Source: Roseivivax halotolerans (GTDB lineage: Bacteria; Pseudomonadota; Alphaproteobacteria; Rhodobacterales; Rhodobacteraceae). From it: a DNA stretch of 64,000 bases. Shown here in pieces: positions 41,810 to 49,834 of this stretch. The stretch lies in contig NZ_FOXV01000004.1 of the NCBI RefSeq assembly GCF_900115815.1, positions 124,001 through 188,000 on the forward strand, given 5' to 3'. A program made the position numbers and the translations under genes. The notes below the pieces were generated by a model that saw only the letters and a program-made list of their open reading frames with translations, searched no databases and was not told the DNA's origin. Position 1 is the first letter of the stretch. Every line of letters begins with the position of its first letter.

Positions 41810-42199
41810 TTAGAGAAAGCGCGTCAGAACGTATGCCATCGCAGCGATCTGAACGAGGCCGAGCGCGACCGACACCCCGTGGAACCGGCCGAAGCGGGCT
41901 TTGTCACCGGCATCGGAGGCGCGGTTGATCGCGGGCATGAGGATCTGCCGCGCCGGAATCGTCGAAAGCGCAATGGCGGCTAGGATGATCGCGGAGAGGC
42001 CGTCCGTGGGCAGGCGCAACGCGGCGGCGATCGACGCGATCGCGATGACAAAGACATAAAAGTGCGGGAAAGCCAGGCGCAGGAGCCGGCCTGCTTCCTG
42101 TGCCCCGAGGTTCTTGAAGAGGAACGCGGCGAAGCCGAAGGAGTAGAGCACGCTGCCGCCGAAAAGGAGCGCAGTTGCAAGAAGCGCCGCCACCGTCAT
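41810..42199 (-). CDS. DUF4149 (TMEM205-like) four-helix membrane protein
   Basis: A 129-residue membrane protein with four hydrophobic segments, resembling the DUF4149/TMEM205 family. Blocks are VAALLATALLFGGSVLYSFGFAAFLFKNL, AGRLLRLAFPHFYVFVIAIASIAAAL, ARQILMPAINRASDAGDKARFGRFHGVSVALGLVQIAAMAYVLTRFL, including the conserved R-F-x-x-x-H-G near the last helix. Its start overlaps the ubiG stop as ATGA. Function is unknown; co-transcription with ubiG suggests no more than a shared message. Confidence 0.78.
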   Translation of the reverse strand: MTVAALLATALLFGGSVLYSFGFAAFLFKNLGAQEAGRLLRLAFPHFYVFVIAIASIAAALRLPTDGLSAIILAAIALSTIPARQILMPAINRASDAGDKARFGRFHGVSVALGLVQIAAMAYVLTRFL

Positions 42200-42906
42200 G
42201 CCGGTTTCTCCGCGACGCCCATATATTGAACGGTTTTCAACGGGAGGGCGCCAAAGGTCAGATCGCCGCGCAGGCTTATGCCGCGCGGGCCAAGGCCTGT
42301 CATGTCGAGATCGGTCAAACCGGCGGCGGCAAAGCCTGCGCGCAGATCTTCAGGCCTGATGAACATCTCGGGATCATGCGTGCCCTTGGGCAGGATGCGG
42401 ACCACGTCTTCGGCGATGGTGATCGCGGCGAGCCGCGCGATCCGGTTGCGGTTGATCGTGTCGAAGAAGAATCGCCCGCCGGGTTTCAGGACGCGCACGA
42501 CCTGGTCCAGGGTCTTTTGCAGATCGGCCACGTGCTCGAGGACATCGACACAGACCACCGCGTCGAAGGCCGCGTCCGGGTAAGACATCCCCTCGCCCGT
42601 GCCGATATCATAGGTGATTGCGAGACCTTCTTCGTCTGCATGGGCGCGGGCCGCCGCAATCGCGTCTTCCGCCGGATCGAGCCCCGTGACATGCGCGCCG
42701 CGGCGCGCCAGCGCCTCGGCCATGAAGCCCCCGGCGCAGCCAAGATCGAGAACCTTGGCCCCGTCCCATGAAGCGAAGCGGTCGAAGTATCGCATGCGCG
42801 CGGGCACGAGGTTCTTCAATGTGCGGACCCACCGGATCTCGTCGGACCACCACTTGGCGGCGACGTCGTCGTAGATCGCCAGGTTGTTGCGCTTCTGTTC
42901 GCTCAT
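42196..42906 (-). CDS. ubiG: ubiquinone biosynthesis O-methyltransferase UbiG
   Basis: A 236-residue SAM-dependent methyltransferase that performs both O-methylations in ubiquinone synthesis. It has the UbiG opening AIYDDVAAKWWSDEIRWVRTLKNLVPARMRYFDRF, motif I KVLDLGCAGGFMAEALARRGAHVTGLDPA, and the post-motif region FDAVVCVDVLEHVADLQKTLDQVVRVLKPGGRFFFDTINR. The WWDPxGxFxxLHxxNPxR block of E. coli UbiG is replaced by a variant (WWSDEIRWVRTLKNLVPAR) as in other alphaproteobacteria. It overlaps neighbours at both ends by 4 bases. Confidence 0.93.
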   Translation of the reverse strand: MSEQKRNNLAIYDDVAAKWWSDEIRWVRTLKNLVPARMRYFDRFASWDGAKVLDLGCAGGFMAEALARRGAHVTGLDPAEDAIAAARAHADEEGLAITYDIGTGEGMSYPDAAFDAVVCVDVLEHVADLQKTLDQVVRVLKPGGRFFFDTINRNRIARLAAITIAEDVVRILPKGTHDPEMFIRPEDLRAGFAAAGLTDLDMTGLGPRGISLRGDLTFGALPLKTVQYMGVAEKPA

Positions 42907-43724
42907 CGCGTCCCCGTCCGCTTCGGCAGCATGTAGCCGGTATTTTCCTGGTAGGTCTCATAGCGCGCGCCGAAGCGGCGGCGATAGCGCGGCTCCTTCA
43001 ACCGGCGCGGCGCGATGACGCAATAGGCGGTCAGGCCCAGCGCGAGCGCAAGCTGATCCGGCGTCCAGGTCGGCACGGTCCAGAGGGTCAGCGCGAAGCC
43101 GAGATAGATCGGCTGGCGGATAAAGCGGAAGATGCCCGTCTGGGGCATGTCCGGATAGTTGGGCTTGCGCTTTTGCAGCAGCGACATCCAACCGAGCGCA
43201 CCCGATTGCAGCTCCGCCCCGGCGTCGAGGTTCGATTTCATCAGAAACCCCCATGCAGCGAGGTTGAGCAGCGTCACCGCGACCTTCGCGCCGCCCTCGG
43301 CTTGCCACCACACGATGCCGGACGGGGTCCAGAGGAGGAACAGTGCCAGCAGCTGCAGCGAGGCAAAGATCGTGTATGTCGTCGAGGCAAGGACTGGCCC
43401 ATAAGGCTCGGGGAACACGCGCGCCGGCCACGAGGCGAATTTGCCGTTCAGCAGGAGCGAATGCAGAACCGGAAATTGCAGCAGCAGGGCAAGGTTCGTC
43501 AGCGCCGCCCAGGGCCAGGGCACCGCGCCGAAGCCGGTCGTCATACCGTTGTAGAGCGTCCAGAACATCCAGAGGACCGCTGCCGCGAAGACAAAATGAC
43601 AGAGCGCGCCATAGGCCAGGGCCAGCGCGATGCGGCGCTTGCCGGGCGGGGCATCGAAATTGCCCAGCACAAGGCGCAAGAGGCGCGCAATCGGGCGGTC
43701 TGGAGGGCGCGGTGTGTCGGTCAT
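42903..43724 (-). CDS. integral-membrane methyltransferase-family protein (NnrU/PEMT-like)
   Basis: A 273-residue protein with five or six membrane helices and the C-terminal motif RQPIYLGFALTLWTVPTW followed by RRFGARYETYQENTGYML. That is the SAM-binding tail of isoprenylcysteine/phospholipid/NnrU-type membrane methyltransferases. The LLLQFPVLHSLLLNGKF block fits the NnrU/MddA branch. The substrate is unknown; phospholipid, thiol or a quinone-related compound are all possible. It is the first of three overlapping minus-strand genes with ubiG and DUF4149. Confidence 0.68.
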   Translation of the reverse strand: MTDTPRPPDRPIARLLRLVLGNFDAPPGKRRIALALAYGALCHFVFAAAVLWMFWTLYNGMTTGFGAVPWPWAALTNLALLLQFPVLHSLLLNGKFASWPARVFPEPYGPVLASTTYTIFASLQLLALFLLWTPSGIVWWQAEGGAKVAVTLLNLAAWGFLMKSNLDAGAELQSGALGWMSLLQKRKPNYPDMPQTGIFRFIRQPIYLGFALTLWTVPTWTPDQLALALGLTAYCVIAPRRLKEPRYRRRFGARYETYQENTGYMLPKRTGTR

Positions 43725-43870
43725 GGCGCGCGAGGTAAACCAGCGGCTCGCCGGGTCCAGCAGCGCTCTCGGACATGTCAGGGAGGCGGCGCGGATCGGG
43801 CGCAGGGCCTTTACCCCGGCCCGCGCATTTCTTATATCTTTGGTCGGAATTCCAAGGAAGGACGCCAGCC

Positions 43871-44233
43871 ATGAACGATCAGAGCCCGAAACTCGAAGGC
43901 GCGCCGCTGATCGCCCCGTCGAGCACGGATCATCCGCTCTACGATCAGATCGTGGAAGCGTGCCGCAGCGTCTACGATCCCGAGATTCCGGTGAATATCT
44001 ACGATCTCGGGCTCGTTTACACGATCGACATCTCCGAAGAGAACGCGGTTCAGATCATCATGACGCTGACCGCGCCAGGTTGCCCCGTGGCTGGAGAGAT
44101 GCCGGGCTGGATCGCCGATGCTGTCGAGCCCGTGGACGGGGTGAAGCAGGTCGATGTCGAGATCACCTGGGATCCGCCCTGGGGCATGGACATGATGTCC
44201 GACGAAGCGCGGCTCGAACTGGGCTTCATGTAA
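43871..44233 (+). CDS. sufT: SUF Fe-S cluster assembly protein SufT (DUF59/MIP18)
   Basis: A 120-residue MIP18/DUF59 protein acting in maturation of Fe-S proteins. The family core is SVYDPEIPVNIYDLGLVYTIDI, IIMTLTAPGCPVAGEMPGW with the reactive Cys, and VEITWDPPWGMDMMSDEARLELGFM. ATG 43871 follows CCAAGGAAGGACGCC. The rest of the suf operon is not nearby, though iscA is found 5.5 kb downstream. Alternative members of the family include PaaD, but no phenylacetate genes are present. Confidence 0.88.
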   Translation: MNDQSPKLEGAPLIAPSSTDHPLYDQIVEACRSVYDPEIPVNIYDLGLVYTIDISEENAVQIIMTLTAPGCPVAGEMPGWIADAVEPVDGVKQVDVEITWDPPWGMDMMSDEARLELGFM

Positions 44234-44296
44234 AACTCGAATCCCGGCGCACGCACGGTATGGGAACCGAACCTGCGCGAGGCGGGTTCGGATGTC

Positions 44297-45961
44297 ATGA
44301 ACGTGGTCAGGCTGGTTTTCGCGCTGCTTCTCGCGGCGTTTGCGTCTGTGCTGTCTGCACAGGAAAATGCCGTTAAGGAATCCTGGTACGAAGTCGACGC
44401 GATCAATCCCGGCTTGGGCGACCTTCCGGGCGACGTGCAGCGCGGCACGCCCCAGGCGACAATGGAGAGCTTTCTGGCCCTCGGCCGTGAGAGCCGCTGG
44501 CAGGACGCGGCGCACCTGCTCGACCTCGCGAATTTCCCGCAAGAGGAGCAGGCCGAGATCGGTCCGGAGCTCGCCGAGCAGCTATTCACCGTGATCGACC
44601 GGAAGATTGTCGTGAACTGGTATCAGCTTCTCGACAGGCCCGATGCGCTCGATGCACGGGCCGTCAGCGAAGGAGCCGTTGCGGGCCAGCCGCGCCGCTC
44701 GCTCCTGCTGGCACTCATCGACATGGATGGTCGGCCCGTGAGCCTCAGGCTGAACCGGCTGCAAGTCGAGGGCCAAGATCCCGCGTGGCTCTTCTCGCGG
44801 CAGAGCATCGACAACATGCCGCGGCTCTACGAACTTTACGGCCCGTCCCGGATCGAGGAGTTGCTGCCGGATCCCTTGCGCCAGCGCGCCTTCTGGGGCC
44901 TGCGATGGTGGGAGGTGATTTGTTTGCCGATCATCCTCGCCCTCGCGATCGGACTTGGCCGCCTCACCTATAATGTAATGTCGCGGGGACTGGGGCGCAC
45001 ACGGCGCGATACCGGGAGCGACTCGATCCTCGTGGCGCTGCGCCCGCCTGCCATCCTGACCGTGGTGGCCGGCACCCTGGCGATAACGACGGGTAACCTC
45101 TTTCCGTTCTCGGGCCGGATCGACACGATCCTTTCGCCGCTTGTCGCCATCGGCCTCGTGACGGCGGTGATCTGGGCGATCATCAACCTCTCGGACGCGG
45201 TGATCGACCGCTTGGTGAGTTTCGACGGCGATGCGCTCACGAAGACCGGCGAGGGCCAGGAAAAGAAGCGGGAGTTGGCGACGAAAGTGGCAGCCATCCG
45301 CCGCGCGATGATCGTCATCATCACGCTTTTCGGCGTCGGGCTCGTCCTGCGCGAAGCCAACCTGATGAAGACGCTCGGCTTCTCGCTTCTGGCCTCTGCG
45401 GGCGCCTTCACTCTGATCCTTGCCTTCGCGGCCCGCAACATGCTCAGCAATGTCATGGCCTCCTTGCAGATCGCGCTGAACCAATCGGCGCGGATCGGCG
45501 ACAAGATCGTCTATGACGGACATCTCTGCTCGGTCGAGCGGATCAATTTCACCTTCGTCCAACTGCGGGAATGGACCGGCAAGCGTATCGTCGTGCCGGT
45601 CGTGGATTTCGTCAGCGAGCCGTTCGAGAACTGGACGATGACCGATCCCGCGCTGATCGGCGAAGTGCGGCTGAAACTTGCTCATACGGCGGATGTGCCG
45701 GCTTTGCGCGCGCGCTACTACGACGTTCTGGATAAGCTCGACACGGAGGAGGAAGCCGAGCTTGCAGGCGATCGCGGTGTTTTCGTCGCCGGGCACGATG
45801 TTTTCGGCCAAGAGGTTCTGTTCATGGTGCCCTGCCCCGATCCGAACACCGCCTGGGCGCGGATCTGCGAGGTGCGCGAACAGGTCCTTGCTGCGGCAGC
45901 CGAGCTTGGTACCGAGGCAAGGCCGGTCTTCCCGGCGGTCGGCGCGATGGACGCCGGCTGA
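44297..45961 (+). CDS. MscS family mechanosensitive ion channel with periplasmic N-terminal domain
   Basis: A 554-residue channel with a Sec signal (MNVVRLVFALLLAAFASVLSAQ), then about 180 periplasmic residues of unknown type (ATMESFLALGRESRWQDAAHLLDL and so on). Five membrane segments follow from about residue 205. The pore helix and MscS beta domain are seen in LGFSLLASAGAFTLILAFAARNMLSNVMASLQIALNQ and RIGDKIVYDGHLCSVERINF, then IVVPVVDF. It would release osmolytes on hypo-osmotic shock. It starts 63 bases after sufT. A Pho box array follows its stop codon but belongs to the next gene. Confidence 0.9.
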   Translation: MNVVRLVFALLLAAFASVLSAQENAVKESWYEVDAINPGLGDLPGDVQRGTPQATMESFLALGRESRWQDAAHLLDLANFPQEEQAEIGPELAEQLFTVIDRKIVVNWYQLLDRPDALDARAVSEGAVAGQPRRSLLLALIDMDGRPVSLRLNRLQVEGQDPAWLFSRQSIDNMPRLYELYGPSRIEELLPDPLRQRAFWGLRWWEVICLPIILALAIGLGRLTYNVMSRGLGRTRRDTGSDSILVALRPPAILTVVAGTLAITTGNLFPFSGRIDTILSPLVAIGLVTAVIWAIINLSDAVIDRLVSFDGDALTKTGEGQEKKRELATKVAAIRRAMIVIITLFGVGLVLREANLMKTLGFSLLASAGAFTLILAFAARNMLSNVMASLQIALNQSARIGDKIVYDGHLCSVERINFTFVQLREWTGKRIVVPVVDFVSEPFENWTMTDPALIGEVRLKLAHTADVPALRARYYDVLDKLDTEEEAELAGDRGVFVAGHDVFGQEVLFMVPCPDPNTAWARICEVREQVLAAAAELGTEARPVFPAVGAMDAG

Positions 45962-45979
45962 CACCAAAGCTTTGCGAGA

Positions 45980-46019
45980 GTGTCGCGCGACTGTCGCGCC
46001 AGTGTCGCACTCTTGTCAT
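45980..46019 (+). promoter_or_regulatory. array of four PhoB-type direct repeats (Pho boxes)
   Basis: Four 7-base units start exactly 11 bases apart: GTGTCGC (45980), CTGTCGC (45991), GTGTCGC (46002) and TTGTCAT (46013). A 7-base CTGTCAT-like unit plus a 4-base spacer is the classic Pho box arrangement bound by tandem PhoB dimers. The array ends 46 bases before the start of a periplasmic glycerophosphodiester phosphodiesterase, a classic phosphate-starvation target, which strongly supports the reading. Three units carry GTCGC where the consensus has GTCAT. Confidence 0.75.
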
Positions 46020-46065
46020 CACTCGCGGGCCACAGAAGCTCCGCACCTAACAGGGAGATTATACC

Positions 46066-47304
46066 ATGCTTCACCGTTTCCTGACCTCGGCCGCGCTTGT
46101 GGCGATGGCCGCCCCGGCCTTCGCCCAGAGCGAGGCATCCTCCGACATGTCCGTCTCCTATGGACCGCGTCCGGCCTTCCTCGCCTCAAAGCTGCCTGAG
46201 GGCGAGCTGCGTGACACGCTCATGGCCTGCACGGCGACGCCGCAGCAGACCAAGTTCTCCATCGGCCACCGCGGCGCGCCCCTGATGCTGCCCGAGCATA
46301 CGGTCGAATCGAACGTCGCCGCCGCGCAGATGGGTGCGGGCATCCTCGAATGCGACGTGACCTTTACATCCGACAAGGAGCTCGTCTGCCGCCACGCGCA
46401 GAACGACCTGCACACGACAACGAACATTCTTGTCACCGACCTTGCCGAGAAGTGCACGCAAGGGTTCACCCCTGCATCCGGCGACACCGATGCCTCGGCC
46501 GAGTGCCGCACCTCGGACCTGACGCTGGCCGAGTTCCGCACGCTCGAGCCCAAGATGGACGCGGCCAACGCCTCTGCCACCACGGCGGAAGAATATCAGA
46601 ACGGCACCGCGAACTGGCGCACGGACCTCTATGCGAACGACGCCACTCTGATGACGCACGCGGAATCCATCGCGCTCTTCGACAGCCTCGGCGCTGATTT
46701 CACGCCCGAGCTGAAGGCGCCGTCCGTCGAGATGCCCTTCGACGGCTTTAGCCAGGAAGACTACGCGCAGAAGATGATCGACGAGTACAAGGACGCCGGT
46801 ATCGACCCGTCCCGCGTCTGGGCGCAGTCGTTCAATCTCTCGGATGTGCTCTATTGGATCGAGAACGAGCCGGAATTCGGCGCCCAAGCCGTCTATCTCG
46901 ACGACCGCTACGAGGCGGAAGACGAGGACGAGGGCCTGATCGACCCGATGGACGCCTCGACCTTCAAGCCGACAATGGCCGAGCTGAAGGAGATGGGCGT
47001 CAACTACATCGCGCCGCCGCTCTGGATGATGGTCACGCTGAACGAGAACGGTGAGATGGTGCCGTCGGTCTATGCCGAGGAAGCCAAGGCCGCCGATCTC
47101 GACATGATCGCCTGGACGCTGGAACGCTCCGGCCCGCTCGCCTCGGGCGGCGGCTGGTACTTCCAGTCGGTTGCGGACGCGGTGGACAGCGACTCCGACT
47201 ACCTCGAAATTCTCGACGTGCTGGCGCAGGACGTGGGTGTCGTGGGCGTCTTCTCCGATTGGCCCGCGACGGTGACCTATTACGCCAATTGCATGGGTCT
47301 CTGA
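46066..47304 (+). CDS. periplasmic glycerophosphodiester phosphodiesterase (GlpQ-like)
   Basis: A 412-residue GDPD that hydrolyses glycerophosphodiesters to glycerol-3-phosphate and an alcohol. A Sec signal [20 protein letters not shown] is cleaved after AFA. The catalytic block is [14 protein letters not shown] (His68, Arg69), [24 protein letters not shown] (Glu95, Asp97, His110), and the later [15 protein letters not shown] lies 8 bases before ATG 46066. It has several Cys pairs (Cys55, Cys96, Cys109 and others), suiting an exported protein. Located behind the Pho boxes, it probably scavenges glycerol phosphate from lipid breakdown under phosphate starvation. Confidence 0.92.
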   Translation: MLHRFLTSAALVAMAAPAFAQSEASSDMSVSYGPRPAFLASKLPEGELRDTLMACTATPQQTKFSIGHRGAPLMLPEHTVESNVAAAQMGAGILECDVTFTSDKELVCRHAQNDLHTTTNILVTDLAEKCTQGFTPASGDTDASAECRTSDLTLAEFRTLEPKMDAANASATTAEEYQNGTANWRTDLYANDATLMTHAESIALFDSLGADFTPELKAPSVEMPFDGFSQEDYAQKMIDEYKDAGIDPSRVWAQSFNLSDVLYWIENEPEFGAQAVYLDDRYEAEDEDEGLIDPMDASTFKPTMAELKEMGVNYIAPPLWMMVTLNENGEMVPSVYAEEAKAADLDMIAWTLERSGPLASGGGWYFQSVADAVDSDSDYLEILDVLAQDVGVVGVFSDWPATVTYYANCMGL

Positions 47305-47348
47305 TCCGCGGTTAGCCTCGCTGTCCAGGCAGGATGGCGAGGCACGCG

Positions 47349-47912
47349 ATGACGAGCGAGAAAGAAAAGATGATCGCCGGGGAGCTTTATTACCCTGGCG
47401 ATCCCGAATTGGCCGAGGACCGCAAGCGCGCGCAGCGTCTGATGCGGGACTACAACCAGACGACCTATGGCGACGAGAGCCGGCCGGCCCTTTTGGCCGA
47501 ACTCCTCGGCCGGCTCGGCGACAGTGTCGCAATCCGCGCACCCTTCTATGTCGAGTACGGCTACAACATCGAGATCGGCAGCCAGGTCTTTCTCAATTAC
47601 GGCTGCTACCTTCTGGATGCCGGTCCGATCCGCATCGGGAATGGCTGCGATATCGGCCCCTATGTGCAACTTCTGACCGCTGACCACCCACGAGAGCGCG
47701 CCGCCCGCAAGGCCGAACTCGAGACGACGCGCCCGGTGACGCTCGGCGAGGATGTCTGGATCGGTGCGAGCGCGATCATCCTTCCCGGCATCACCATTGG
47801 CGACGGCGCGATCGTCGGCGCGGGTGCGGTGGTCACGCGGGATGTGGCGGAAGGAGCGACCGTGGTGGGAAATCCGGCGCGACCGGTTGGGACGAAAAGC
47901 AACCAATATTGA
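47349..47912 (+). CDS. sugar O-acetyltransferase (maltose/galactoside acetyltransferase family)
   Basis: A 187-residue left-handed beta-helix acetyltransferase of the Maa/LacA type that acetylates sugars with acetyl-CoA. The N-terminal helical cap EKEKMIAGELYYPGDPELAEDRKRAQRLMRDYN is typical. Hexapeptide repeats run from INIEIG-like YNIEIGSQVFLNYGCYLLD to IGDGAIVGAGAVVTRDV, and the catalytic His is in LLTADHPRERAARK. The closing VVGNPARPVG is standard. ATG 47349 is used; ATG 47334 is also in frame but has its purine-rich site immediately adjacent, too close. Confidence 0.9.
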   Translation: MTSEKEKMIAGELYYPGDPELAEDRKRAQRLMRDYNQTTYGDESRPALLAELLGRLGDSVAIRAPFYVEYGYNIEIGSQVFLNYGCYLLDAGPIRIGNGCDIGPYVQLLTADHPRERAARKAELETTRPVTLGEDVWIGASAIILPGITIGDGAIVGAGAVVTRDVAEGATVVGNPARPVGTKSNQY

Positions 47913-47926
47913 CTGCTTTTCGAATA

Positions 47927-47973
47927 GCAAATGAAAAAGCTTGCTTTATACCTTAGCAAAGGTTTTCATTTGC
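47927..47973. promoter_or_regulatory. AT-rich 11-bp inverted repeat in front of the SatD/DUF3307 pair
   Basis: GCAAATGAAAA (47927-47937) and TTTTCATTTGC (47963-47973) are perfect complements. They are separated by 25 bases that include a second AGCAAA copy. The repeat ends 2 bases before the SatD start ATG 47976. The whole 63-base gap is strikingly AT-rich compared with the surroundings. It could be an operator, or an mRNA hairpin hiding the start. Confidence 0.6.
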
Positions 47974-47975
47974 AC

Positions 47976-48617
47976 ATGTCAGCGCAAACCACGAAAGTCG
48001 TCCTGAGCGGCGACCTGATCGGCTCACGCGAAAGCCCGGTGGAGGTCGCACCTGCCTTCGCCGCGCTCGAGCGCGGTGCGGCGCGCTTCGGGGCCGCCTG
48101 GGATATCGACCTGCGCTTTACCCGGTTTCGTGGCGATGGCTGGCAGATCCTGCTGACCAATCCGCGTCTCGTGCTGGATGCCACAATCTTTCTGACCGCA
48201 TCGCTCACAGCCGCCGTTCCCAAGCTAAGCACCCGCATCTCGGCCGGGATCGGCACCGTTGACAGCGAGGGAAGCGCCGATCTTTCGGATGCGTCGGGCC
48301 CCGCCTTCTTCATCTCGGGCGACCACCTCGACCATATCGGAAAACGGCGGCTTGTCGTAGCGGCCAGCACGACACCCGATTGGCTACCGGCGATTTTCGA
48401 TCTGGTGGCGGAACTCATGTCCGGCTGGACCCAGGCTCAAGCCGAAGCGGTGGTCCTGGCTCTCGATCCTGACATCGACACTCATGACGACATCGCCAAG
48501 CGGCTGAAGATTACGCGTCAGGCGGTGCAGTCGCGCCTTGCGAGCGCAGGGTTCGGATCTTTCGACAACGCCCTCGCCGCCGTAAGGAACGCCGATTTCG
48601 AGGCAATGAGACGATGA
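47976..48617 (+). CDS. SatD-like protein with C-terminal helix-turn-helix
   Basis: A 213-residue protein resembling the SatD family. The N-terminal part has VVLSGDLIGSRESP, then DLRFTRFRGDGWQILL, and GIGTVDSEGSADLSDASGPAFFISGDHLD. The last 70 residues contain a helix-turn-helix segment DTHDDIAKRLKITRQAVQSRLASAGFGSF, so it may bind DNA. ATG 47976 (MSAQTTKVVLSGD) is preferred. An ATG at 47931 is in frame but lies inside the inverted repeat and has no ribosome site. Its stop overlaps the DUF3307 gene as ATGA. The function is unknown; a regulatory or nucleotide-sensing role is speculative. Confidence 0.75.
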   Translation: MSAQTTKVVLSGDLIGSRESPVEVAPAFAALERGAARFGAAWDIDLRFTRFRGDGWQILLTNPRLVLDATIFLTASLTAAVPKLSTRISAGIGTVDSEGSADLSDASGPAFFISGDHLDHIGKRRLVVAASTTPDWLPAIFDLVAELMSGWTQAQAEAVVLALDPDIDTHDDIAKRLKITRQAVQSRLASAGFGSFDNALAAVRNADFEAMRR

Positions 48618-49321
48618 TCGAAACCTTTGCCGCTTTGTTCTTCGCCCATGCATTGGCGGATTTCGTGCTCCAGACCGGCTGGATGGCGGCGCGCAAACGC
48701 CAGTTCGGGGTGCTGCTGTTTCATACAGCGATCGTGCTTGTGACGGCTCAGCTTGCAACCGGGCACGTGGCATCCGGTTCGATCCTGCTTCTGGCTTCCG
48801 CTCACCTTGCCATTGACGTTGCCAAGGCTTGGCTCGGTCGCGGCGGCCTTGCGCCATTCTTATGGGATCAGGCCGCGCACCTGGTCACGATCGGCGCTGT
48901 CGCATGGGCGGTTCCGGGGCTGTGGGATGCGGGTCTGTGGGCCGAGATGGATGGCCTGCCCACACTCATGCTGCTGATCGGCGGAGCGATCTTCGCGATC
49001 CGGGCAGGCGGCTATGCGGTCGGGCTTCTCGTGACGCCGCTCGCCACGGACGACGTTGCCCCTGGCCTACCAAAAGCCGGCCAGATCATCGGCCAGTTGG
49101 AACGGGCCATTCTTTACCTCCTGGTCCTTGTGGGCGAGCCGACGGCGGTTGGCTTCCTGATCGCGGCAAAGTCGATCTTGCGCTTCGACTCCGCAAAGGA
49201 CAGCCGCACCGCTGAATATGTGATCGTCGGCACCCTCGCCTCCTTCGCCTGGGCGCTCGCTGTCGCCTATGCAGTGCGCGCGCTGCTCGCGCACCTTCCC
49301 CCATTGGAATTTCTGAGCTGA
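48614..49321 (+). CDS. DUF3307 membrane protein
   Basis: A 235-residue inner-membrane protein with about six helices, of the DUF3307 family. Hallmarks are TFAALFFAHALADFVLQTGWMAARK (H-x3-D-x2-L-Q motif), VLLFHTAIVLVTAQLA, LLASAHLAIDVAKAWLGRGGLAPFLWDQAAHL (H-x3-D...DQ), motifs that put conserved His and Asp in the membrane. A metal site or a membrane hydrolase has been suspected for such motifs but is not established. Overlap with the SatD gene indicates a two-gene module. Confidence 0.8.
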   Translation: MIETFAALFFAHALADFVLQTGWMAARKRQFGVLLFHTAIVLVTAQLATGHVASGSILLLASAHLAIDVAKAWLGRGGLAPFLWDQAAHLVTIGAVAWAVPGLWDAGLWAEMDGLPTLMLLIGGAIFAIRAGGYAVGLLVTPLATDDVAPGLPKAGQIIGQLERAILYLLVLVGEPTAVGFLIAAKSILRFDSAKDSRTAEYVIVGTLASFAWALAVAYAVRALLAHLPPLEFLS

Positions 49322-49358
49322 ACCCTTAGGTTTGAGTCAGAGCCAACGGAGCACATTC

Positions 49359-49739
49359 ATGTTTTCCCTTCCCGGAGAAGCGCCGGTGACGATGACCCCG
49401 GCCGCAATCAAGCAGATCACCAAGCTCATGGAGCGCGATGGGCGCTACGGGCTCAAGATCGGTGTGAAGAAAGGCGGCTGCGCGGGCATGGAATACACCA
49501 TGGACTACGTCGATGCCGCCGAGAGCAACGACGAGATCGTGGAAAGCGACGGCGCGCGTGTGCTGATCGCGCCGATGGCGCAGATGTTCCTCTTCGGCAC
49601 CGAGATCGATTACGAGACAAGCTTGCTCGAATCGGGCTTCAAGTTCCGCAATCCCAACGTGGTCGATGCCTGCGGATGCGGCGAGTCGATCAAGTTCAAG
49701 GATGTCGACGAGCTGCAGGCTGAAAAGGCCGGCGACTAG
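49359..49739 (+). CDS. A-type Fe-S carrier protein (IscA/SufA, HesB family)
   Basis: A 126-residue A-type iron-sulfur carrier. The three conserved cysteines are visible in KKGGCAGMEYTMDY and DACGCGESIKF. The region VTMTPAAIKQITKLMERDG is the family start. ATG 49359 gives MFSLPGEAP, with CGGAGC 9 bases upstream, and is preferred over TTG 49332. It hands clusters to apoproteins and, with the separate sufT gene, shows Fe-S assembly parts scattered over this region. Confidence 0.93.
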   Translation: MFSLPGEAPVTMTPAAIKQITKLMERDGRYGLKIGVKKGGCAGMEYTMDYVDAAESNDEIVESDGARVLIAPMAQMFLFGTEIDYETSLLESGFKFRNPNVVDACGCGESIKFKDVDELQAEKAGD

Positions 49740-49834
49740 CGGTCGTATGTCGACCCCCTGAGCCTATCGTCTTGACCTCGAGCGCCTCGCCGCAATGATG
49801 CGGGTCGTCAGTCCACGAACACAGGAGAGCCCCG

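Noticed and set aside
45980-46019. Short tandem repeats as a possible CRISPR or satellite
   Set aside because: Units are only 7 bases with 4-base spacers at strict 11-base period in front of a phosphate gene, which fits Pho boxes and not a CRISPR array.
47931-47975. ATG at 47931 as start of the SatD-like protein
   Set aside because: It lies inside an 11-bp inverted repeat, has no Shine-Dalgarno and adds a Lys/Leu stretch not typical of the family; ATG 47976 fits better.
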